Below are positions 55,510-64,000 of a stretch of DNA of 64,000 bases, in pieces. A model generated the notes under the pieces. That model was not told where the DNA came from, searched no databases, and was given only the letters and a program-made list of their open reading frames with translations. The stretch is taken from positions 22,151,716-22,215,715 of the forward strand of contig NC_045144.1 in assembly GCF_008831285.2 (NCBI RefSeq), written 5' to 3'. This DNA is from Nymphaea colorata (Eukaryota > Streptophyta > Magnoliopsida > Nymphaeales > Nymphaeaceae). Every line of letters begins with the position of its first letter. Position 1 is the first letter of the stretch. Made by a program: the position numbers and the translations under genes.

Positions 55510-56560
55510 ATGCAACATGTCTATCGTGCTCACATGTCTATCATGCTCACATGTTCCTGTATGCATGTGAGTATAAGTTCTGATGTGCTCATGTGCTCCT
55601 ATCTGCATGTCAGTACGAGTTCCAAGGTTTATGGTTATGGGCTCTTGTATACCCATAAACGCAAGTTTAAAATTTTTTTTCATGTGCTCTTGTATACACA
55701 TAAGTACGAGTACTAACCTACAAAGATTTGGTTCATTATGAGGTGAACTCCAAGTTCATGGCACTGAAATATTGGGGAGTCTTACAATGGGGGTTTTGGC
55801 CAATGTAATGCTAGTTTTAAGGGGTGCATCGAACATGCAAGTTCGGCATACACTACACGAGTTTGATGCATTCACTTGTTTCCATATGCATGTAAGTGTG
55901 AGTTTTGTGTGTGGAAAGCACGAGTTCATTGGGAAGTGTATTTGTTCTACATATTATAAGGGTTGTTCAAGACACATTGCATAAGTTTGATGTATTCATG
56001 TGTTCCTATATGCATGTGAGTAGAAGTTCTAGGGTGCCAAAGCACAAATTCAAAGGGTTTTGTGCATGTGTGTTCTTTTATGCACATAAGCACAAGTTTA
56101 ATGCACATTGTGTGAGTTTTGTTTCATATGGTTGTTCCAAGGTTGCATTGAAGCACGAGGTCCATGCACTTTGTGCAGGCATTTGGGTGTTTGTGCACCA
56201 AAGTGCAAAGTCTATGAATTTTGTGCAAGTGTTCATGTGTAATAGCATGAAGTCCACGCACTAGGTGCAGGTGTTCCAGTGTTTGTACACCAAAACATGA
56301 ATAATGTGCACTAGGTGTGGGTGTTCGTGCACAATAGCATGAAGTCGATCCAATAAGTGTAGGTGTTTTGGTGTTTGTGTGCCAATGCATGAAGCCCATG
56401 TACTAGATGTGGGTGTTCATGCATGATGGTGGTGCAAAGTCCACACAATGGTGCAGGTGTTCAAATGTTTGTACGCTAAAGTGCGAAGTCCATTTACTAG
56501 GTGTGAGAGTTCATATAGGATGGTGCAAATTTTGCACACTATGTGTAGGTGTTCAAGTGT
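55510..56560 (+). repeat. Degenerate tandem array in two phases
   Basis: 55510-56120 has repeats of the ATGTGCTCCTATATGCATGTGA type followed by GTACAAGTTC. 56140-56560 has alternating units: a GCACTAGGTGCAGGTGTTCC unit with TTTGTACACCAAA, and a TGTGGGTGTTCGTGCA unit with CAATAGCATGAAGTC. The two together make a dimer of roughly 90-110 bases. Open frames inside are by-products of the repeat. Confidence 0.75.
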
Positions 56561-56799
56561 CTTAATATTTGTAGGCTTATGGATGTAAAATATTGTAATT
56601 TGGAAAGCCCTAAGAATTTTCGATTATTAGGGCAAAAGTTTGAAAACTTGAAAGCTTTCAGTTCTTTTGAAAATGGTTTTGCTTTTGCAAATTACTTCTA
56701 TAATTTTCTTTTGAAATTTATGGCCATTATTAGTGTTTGATTATCATGCTCAAGAAAAGAAGAAAAATACCCCAGTTTTAGGGTGACATTAGAAATGTT

Positions 56800-57400
56800 G
56801 ATATAATGAGATAAGATAAATCTTACCATAATGGATTTACCTTGATCATTTCAGAAAATATGGCACATAAAAATGGAGCTTGATCATGACTTTAATGTAA
56901 AAGATGTGCATCCTTCATCATTGAAATGAGTGCCATTATCTGATATGATGTCATGTGAAATTTTGAATATACATAATATGTTCTTATGAAGGAAGGATAC
57001 TACATGTTTGTCTTCCATTGTTCTGATAGTAATGGTCTCCACCCATTTAGTGAAATATTATGTCGCCACCAAAAAGTATTTATGACCATTGAATGTAGAA
57101 GGATTAATGGGGCTCATTGATCGAAGGCCCACATAGTGGAAGGCCATGAATATACCACAAAGTGTTAATATGTCCAAGCACTTGACATTTGAGATATCTT
57201 TTGGCATGCTTGTAGCAATCTTTGTTGCTTGGTGTGCAATAATATCTTTTCTCTTACAGTTGTTTCACTAATGTTTGCTAATCGACATAGCCACCACAAG
57301 GGGGCTCCATTGATCACCTCTTGTGCCTCATCTTTGTCTAAGCATCTGAAATATTCTAAGCTAAAGCCTCTCCTATACAAGACTCCAGCAAAGATGAAGT
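56800..57400 (-). pseudogene. Ty3/gypsy integrase relic
   Basis: On the minus strand, about 57395-57160 reads LYRRGFSLEYFRCLDKDEA and later LLQACQK, the zinc-binding N-terminus of gypsy integrase with most His/Cys disrupted. About 57120-56820 reads SPINPSTFNGHKYFLVAT, YFTKWVETITI, and ISHDIISDNGTHF in shifting frames, the first half of the catalytic core. The core stops at about 56810, next to the tandem array. Non-functional. Confidence 0.85.
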
Positions 57401-59764
57401 ATCAGTCAAATATTCTTTATATGGCTTGCTGCTCCATGTTTGGCATGTCAAGAGGGAATTCTTCAGTCTCCAGGCAATCCTTGATATTTTGATATCATGG
57501 TGCTTTTTGAGATTCCACTTGATTGACTTGTTTTTGTAGTTCAAAAGCTGGCTGCATGAGTTTCTTGACTTCAAAAGGTCTACATGGTTCTACTTTCTTA
57601 AATGTGATGATTGTTTTCAGGCTAGCGAATCCATCTGCAAATTGATTAAACTCTCTTCTCACATGGGAGAGTTGAAATTCTTCTAATTGTTACCTTACTG
57701 TTCATGTGGCTTCTTGATATGACATTAATTTTGGATCTTTGACATTCCACTCTTTTGTTGACTTGGTTAACAATGAGAAGGGAGTCATTGTAGGCATTAA
57801 CCCACTTTATGTTGAATTCAAGCAGCATTTTGAGTCCTTGAATTAAAAAGTCTTGAAGTTTGCCATAGGTGAAATCCAACTCAAAGGAGTAGGAATCATC
57901 TCTTTCTCTAATGAAAGTATGAGAATTCTGCTACCTATTCACAGATGTAGGGACCACATGTATCACTTGTTCATCATGAAAGTCATCATCAACTTTTAAT
58001 TATTCTACCAAATGGAAGCTGCTAACTGAGTTATCAGTGCTTGTCCCTTGATCAATTTTGAGATATGTATTCTAGATCATACTGGGAAGTACCTACCAAT
58101 TGGCGATTCTACTCTATGGAATGGCTTTTCTAAGATGTATTTTAGAGGGTCTAGTCAGGAAATGGCCTGGACTTTGCAAGCTATTTGATAATGTCTGAGT
58201 TTTTGACGCATCTAAATGAATGCCAAACATGTTTTCTCCATGGCCAAGTATCTCTTTTCATATTGCACAAAGGTATTACTGACATAATAAATTGCATGTT
58301 CGATCTGCAACCTTCTTCGTACTGTGCTAGGAATCCACTATAAGCTGAAATCATTTACTATGTATTATAGGAAGGCTCTTTGCAAAACTGATGGTTGGAA
58401 ACTAGGAGGATTGAGCAAATGTTGCTTGATTTGATCTAGGAATTCTGACATTGTGGGTCCCGCTTAAATTTCACAGCTTACCTATGAAGGTGAATTAAAT
58501 GGCTCACATCTTAGGGATAGATTGGATATGAACCTTCTGATGGCTTGGATTCTACCTTGTAAGTTCAGAACTCATTGAGATTCCTTGGAGCAAGCATGTC
58601 AATAGTGATTTTAATTTAGCTGGGCCCACCTCAATCTCTTTCTTGCTACCAAGCAGCTTTCCCGATTCAGTACTAAAGACATACTTCTACAGATTCAACC
58701 TTAATTTGTTCTAAATCAGCTTGTCAAACACTTTTCTGAAGACATTGATGTGGTCTTCTCAGGTCTTTGACTTGACCAGAATGTGATCTACGTATGCATT
58801 CATGAACTTTTGCATCAAATCATTAAAGCCATTGTTTCTGGATAGGTTGCTCTTGCATTCTTCAATTTGAATGGTATTATTGTGTAACAAAAGGTTCCCC
58901 AAGGGATGGTGAAAGAGGTCTTGGGTTTACCTTTGATTGCCAACTTGATCTATTTATAACTTGAGTATCCATCAGTAAAAGAAAACATTTCATCGCCTGA
59001 TGTAGCGTCAACCAGCATATCTATATTGGGAAGTTGATAGTCATCCTTCGGAGTTGCCTTGTTGAAATCTTTGAAGGCAATGCAAATCCTAACTTTTTCA
59101 TTTTTTTGGGTACTACAACGATGATGGTGAGCCAATCTGAATAGTTAATTGGCTTGACAAATCTAGCCTTTAAGAGGTCCTCTAGGCCTTTCTTCACTTT
59201 ATTTTAACTCTTGACTGAGCTTCTTCAATTTTTGCTTTATTGGTTGGCTCCTTGGCTTTATGATCAACCTATGTTCCACTAGTTTAGGACCTAAGCCAGA
59301 CATACTTTTTGTAAGTCTAGTTGAATGCTTCCTTGTAATGCTTGAGAAATTGGATCAACATGCTTTCTTCTTCCATGTTCGGGTTGGCACCGAAATTTAA
59401 TATCATTGGTTCTTGATCTGTACCAATATTGATCGCTTTGGTGGGATCATTCAACATAGAGGGATGTTGATCTTGTTGACTTGTTCCAAGTTGAGATGTT
59501 TGATGGTTCAAACATATTCTCTTCCTATGTTTTTTAGCATGTTCTTCTTGTTTGGCTGATTATTTCTGCATTGTTTGTGCTACTTCTCCCTTTGGTATGA
59601 TGCTTGCATATTGCTTTCTCTCCTTGAAGATCTTGGAATTGCAAACCAACTTCCAAAATGGATGAGATGTCATAGTGGTTCCTATAAAATGTTGTTAGAA
59701 TATAGTATCTAGGTCTCATTGAGAGATGAAATGCACAATATGGGAGGGGGTATGTCTGAAACAT
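57401..59764 (-). pseudogene. Ty3/gypsy RT and RNase H relic
   Basis: Minus-strand order: about 59511-59320 has INIGTDQEP and LIQFLKHYKEAF (linker before RT). 59135-58950 has RICIAFKDFNKATPKDDYQL and MLVDATSGDEMFSFTDGYSS, with the first catalytic Asp. About 58830-58740 has MQKFMNAYVDHILVKSK, where YVDD has become YVDH. About 58230-58085 has KLRHYQIACKV and LDPLKYILEKPF. About 57880-57690 has LIQGLKMLLEF and DSLLIVNQVNK (RNase H). Stops and frameshifts throughout. The motif style is closest to Tat-type gypsy elements. It is probably the coding part of the family supplying the GATCCAAAT-rich repeats, since 60-64 kb has the same orientation; that link is inferred. Confidence 0.85.
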
Positions 59765-59971
59765 AGTGACTTGAAAAACAAGGACAAAAGGATAAGGACA
59801 GACATGAAGCAGGTCAGATAAAATAGGATATGGCCAAACTTTGTCAAAAGATTGTGCCTAACTAGGTCATCCTAATAGAGAATGTATCAGTAATATTGTT
59901 GTACAATTTTGATCCAAAGTAGGCAAAAAGAAACATCCTAAGAGTAAATTGATGGGATAAGATAGGACGTG

Positions 59972-60095
59972 GACTCCTAGACAATTTTGACTAATAAAAT
60001 GGGACGAGACATTTAGTAATTCACGTCTAGTTTGACTCCTAGACAATTTTGACTAATAAAATGGGACGAGACATTTAGTAATTCACATCTAGTTT
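59972..60095 (+). repeat. 62-bp tandem duplication
   Basis: Copies at 59972-60033 and 60034-60095 begin GACTCCTAGACAATTTTGAC and differ by one base near the end. They are followed by a T10/A9 inverted homopolymer at about 60095-60113. Confidence 0.92.
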
Positions 60096-60113
60096 TTTTT
60101 TTTAAAAAAAAAG

Positions 60114-61780
60114 AGAAAAAAAAAGTTTACCAATGCAAGCGGCAAACATGAATCATATAGAGATGCACATGCAGCACATCTTGGAAGACATGACTCTGTA
60201 ATGCATATTTGAAAATGGCTTGGATTTCTAAACTAGATCCCCTAGGGTTCATAATCAGCAGTAGTTTCATATTAAGTTATGCTTACATATTTGGATAAAA
60301 TCCAAATGTACGTGGCATAGACTCCTCCTTGGGTTCTATTCTTCATTGCTTCCAATTCTCCTTGGACCTTACTGATATATGAGACAATATGGGACTATTT
60401 TCTCAGTATGTAGTAAGGTGTGAGGCCAATACCTACCTCCAATAGGTTGATCCAGCCATTGGATCCTCCCGAAACTATTGCTTAGTAGGAAAAATCCAAC
60501 AACATGATGACTGAGACTTGTATAGGTTCAAGGAAAGTTCAAAATCATGAGCACATGTGCAAACTGAGGGCATCTAATGTAAATCCTAAGAAGGAGATTT
60601 AAATTATGAAAGAGAAACAAACATGGTTTTAAACATATCTAAATTGAGAGGAGTTGTACTTGATCCTAGATATATGTGAATATGAAAAATTCCTCTCAAC
60701 TCCAAGTTCTAATGTAAGTAATGAATGCACACATCACATGAGGACACCTAAATGGCTCTATGGTTTGAATGACAATCAAAACTTGGCGATTTGGAACACT
60801 TAATTCAGTCAAAGCAAAGACATGTCTGATCATAGTCACAACTTCTGTTTACATGAGAAATTAACATACTGAGACTATCCTTGAGTGATGATGAATCTGT
60901 TTGTATACTTAAATTAAAAATTGGCATTCTAGATCTCTCAAAAATCAGTTCTGAAGTCACTAGTGACAATGTCTAAAAATGAACACTTTATGAGTGATTG
61001 AAAAACTACAATTGTGCTCAATTTGACATGGAATTGTTCAAACTGAATGTAAGAATAGTCAAATCTAGCACCGGAAAAATAAATTTCAGCTCAATTTGGG
61101 CTGACTCACTCTGGTCAGGCAAAGATGGTGATCAGACATTTGGAAATGGGAAAATCAAATACCATTTCTTAGAAATGGTTTCTCTAAACTAGAATTCGAG
61201 TTTGAAAGTTGGAAATCAAGCTGAAATACACTGCTAACATTGGAGAGAATATGTCATGGGCCAGATCAGGTTTGTAAGTGTTCTGACGATAACAAATATT
61301 GAAAGAACTAGGGAAATGGATCATTTCTGGATTACTTTTTATTAATGCAAGCTAGTAAACTTATTTTGAGGATTTTCAGTGACTTGTAGAGATGGAAATA
61401 AGTCTCATTGATCTTAGGTAAAACAATCGTGAGGATTTCCATGATTTTTTTACAATATTAGGGAAAAGGGAGCAAAATGAGGTAATCAGGGGTAAAATAA
61501 TCATTTTCTTAAGTGGCAGCAACTAGCGTTGATCTAGGTCATGGTGTTTGATACCTAGAGTATATGATTGGATTTGATTTAGTTCATGGCCCAAGATTTG
61601 AAATTTTTCAAAACATGAGTTCAAAATCCCATTTATGAGGGGTAAAATGGTTAATTTGACCTATGAAAATTTGGGATATCTATAGCTATGCTTACAGAAT
61701 CGAGCACCTTATTCATATAGGACAGTCATGTCATGCACTAATTACATGTTAACATGAAAAAATTTGGAATCTTGCATATG
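60114..61780. other. Retroelement-like flank, no gene
   Basis: AT-rich. A 64-codon plus frame (60998-61192) lacks a motif. It lies between the gypsy pol relic and copy E of the dispersed repeat, so it may be the decayed gag/leader part of that element; I saw no gag motif. Confidence 0.4.
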
Positions 61781-61789
61781 ACCATTCAT

Positions 61790-64000
61790 ATGGGAAAAGG
61801 TTTAAAAATATTTCATCTCTCTCTTTTTTGTAAGAGATCATGAGAGATGTGACCAAACTTGTCAGTATGAGATCTGAACATTTCGAATGCCTTTACCAGG
61901 AGTAATTAGATCAAGGACTAGACTAAATATTTTAGTCTCTAAGTTAAGATTGTCATTCATCTTCTAAATGCAGAAACATGTCCTAATTTTGAAAAGATTG
62001 ACATTTTTTAAAAATCTAAGTGAATCATTAGAAATTGGAGTGCATGAATGGAGAAACTTTTGGAACTACATAAATCATGATTTATCATCATTAATCCATG
62101 CAAAGGGTCCTAGACCTAATACAAATGCATGTAAACTAGGTCCAGATATAGTTGAGTTATGGTATATATGGTTTTTGAGAAGTGGACCTAAAGAAATCTA
62201 TCATTTAAAATTCAAATTATCAAGTTCCAAATCTGAGTTCAAAGTTATAATATGAGTTCAATTCTGAAATCCAAACTTGTAAGATCTGAATTACTGATTC
62301 AAATGATGTAGATATGAGATCCAATGTTCAAATTATGATCTAATCCTATGAGGTTGGAAATCTAAAGTTCTAGACATAGTATTCATATAAAGATCTAATT
62401 CTCTATAAGATCTAAAATCTGTGCTCAAATTGGTCGTGGTGTAGATCTAAAGCTCCGAACATGATATCCAAATATAATCAGATTTCAAAATTGAATTTTG
62501 AGTTTCGTATCACCTTAGGTTTGATATGCAATGCTTTAGTTTAAATGTACTCTAGATTTACACGACCTATCTGGATTCAAATTAAAACTTGGATAAACCT
62601 AACTATGACTAACATAGGTTAAGGATTGGCTTGTGATATTGGGTTTGATGTTCAGTCTAAGTTGAGGCATTGAGTGAACCTAGGAGGGTTTAGGTAGTAC
62701 TGCTATGGTTTAAATTTCAATAATGTCTAAACGTGGATTTAGAAAACAAGATTGAAAACAGGTTCACTTTTTAAGAACTAGTATTGCATGCAAGAACTAG
62801 TATTACATGCATCTAAATGGTCAACCCAACTTGATCCTCACATAGACTTAATTTTAAGTGTATGAAATGGAATGCATGATGCCAAGCAAAAGCAAAACTA
62901 TGTGAATGCATATCAAGTATATGAAACATGTCAAAGTATAAGCAAAAGATATCTAATCATAATATACAAGAATTTTGAAAATTAGACATTGTAGGAGTCG
63001 GGCTAGATCATAAATCTACATGCAGAGATTATTGTCATGAGTCACGTGATGAGCTAACCTGAGTTCCTTAATGAATTTGAATGCAAGTTTTAAAACCAAA
63101 TGCTGCATTATATGCATTCGAATGCAAGTTTAAAGCCAAATGTTGCATTATAATGTTAAAAATCAAATACACTATTTGTAATAACAAGCATATAAACTAA
63201 CTTGTCAAATTATGATTTGCAAGCCTAAACACCTTAGACTAGGTTTAGGACACATTAAGTGGCCCTAAATAAACCCGAGTTATGTTTACAACACAAGAAA
63301 GAATCAAGACTAAATGTTGAACTCAAATCTGACCTAGGTTAACAAGTTAAAACATGAAAATTTGGCTAAGTCTGGGAAAGATGAGAACTGAACTTGGTAG
63401 TTGACTTTGACAAATTCAAGAACTAGGTTAACAATGTCGGTTGACACGAAAATTTGAATTCCACATCTTCAAGATATAGGACATGAAACCAAGGACTTAA
63501 TTTCAGATTTGCACAAAATAGAATTTGTAAAATGGATTGAAGTGTCTCGTTTAGTCCAATTAAAACCATAACAAATTAACTTGGAATGGTCTAAAAATTG
63601 ATCAGTAGGATTTTACATGTCTGAAAAACATGTGCACAAAATAAAAAGTTAAGGCATTGCAAATTTACAGCACGAACATGAATGACAGAAAGTACAGAAA
63701 GAAAATTTGGCTTAATGACTCGGTAACCACATTTAGAATGATCAAAAAGGATTAAAATTATCTCAGTTTACCTTTAAAAGTGGCTTGTATATCCAATGCA
63801 TAATAGAGAAACCACTGCAATTTACAAAACCAAAAGACATGCATAGATCAAAAAGTTATAATCTGAAGTTCCAGAAAAATAAATCAAACAGCTAACTTCC
63901 TGATAGGATTTGTTGGGTTAATAGGCTGAAAACATGGGATAAAATCTTGGTACAACAAAGAATCAATAGAAATTGAAGGTTTCAAAAAAGGTAAGACAGA
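61790..64000 (-). repeat. Dispersed GATCCAAAT-rich repeat, copy E
   Basis: 61790-62700 aligns directly with 39960-40880, and 63070-63990 is the reverse complement of 52700-53660. This is the longest copy seen and links the two halves of the family into one unit of at least 2.2 kb. A 95-codon frame (61968-62255) is not gene-like. It continues beyond the window edge. Confidence 0.7.

Noticed and set aside
55444-56399. His/Thr-rich ORFs in the tandem array as repeat proteins or bacteriocin-like genes
   Set aside because: The frames follow the DNA tandem repeat, occur on both strands, and contain stops between units.
55510-56560. CRISPR-like array
   Set aside because: Repeats are degenerate, spacers are not unique or constant in length, and the genome is a plant nuclear genome.
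1-64000. tRNA, rRNA or organellar DNA insertions
   Set aside because: I looked for tRNA-like T-loops, rRNA segments and plastid gene motifs while reading and saw none; a proper scan could still find small ones.

Overview
This window is nuclear DNA from a flowering plant: AT-rich, intron-containing and dominated by transposable elements. I cannot name the species. The evidence is a GT-AG-spliced neprosin-family gene, a plant-specific calmodulin-binding-protein gene, Ty1/copia and Ty3/gypsy retrotransposons, FAR1-type MULE sequences, a CACTA end, a foldback MITE and many (TA)n and (CT/GA)n microsatellites. There is no operon-like gene packing, and most of the window is repeat-derived.

Two host genes look intact. 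(1) A six-exon gene on the minus strand (1805-7149) encodes a 428-residue neprosin/DUF239-type secreted protein. I rebuilt it from five GT-AG introns, all in phase 0. A diverged copy of its first intron and part of its first exon lies at 180-1140, so the locus was duplicated in tandem and another copy may lie left of the window. (2) A gene on the plus strand (33771-35819, 682 residues) has the C-terminal calmodulin-binding domain of the plant PICBP-like family. Its basic KLxFRRG motif is amplified into five 22-residue tandem units, and a short upstream ORF lies in the same frame.

Mobile DNA from left to right: a FAR1-type MULE with long inverted arms and a broken transposase (8.2-16.2 kb), whose right arm is split by a dispersed repeat; a second FAR1 fragment (19.9-20.4 kb) that ends at a 3.2-kb insert flanked by 31-bp direct repeats; a 3.6-kb element with about 360-bp inverted arms (24.1-27.7 kb); a foldback MITE inside a TA array (27.85-28.09 kb); two copia relics in opposite orientation (29.1-31.2 kb); a CACTA terminus with clustered inverted subterminal motifs (32.06-32.45 kb); several copies, in both orientations, of a long GATCCAAAT-rich repeat (14.4-15.9, 36.4-45, 52.6-54.1 and 61.7-64 kb); a structurally complete but defective Ty1/copia element with LTRs, PBS, PPT and 5-bp target-site duplication (46.02-52.61 kb); a degenerate tandem array (55.5-56.6 kb); and a minus-strand Ty3/gypsy pol relic (56.8-59.8 kb).

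I found no cooperating gene system and nothing I can defend as a new biological system. The most checkable novelties are the remodelled neprosin protein, the amplified RRG repeats with the in-frame upstream ORF of the calmodulin-binding gene, and the architecture of several elements. All similarity statements come from reading and recalled family motifs, with no database search.
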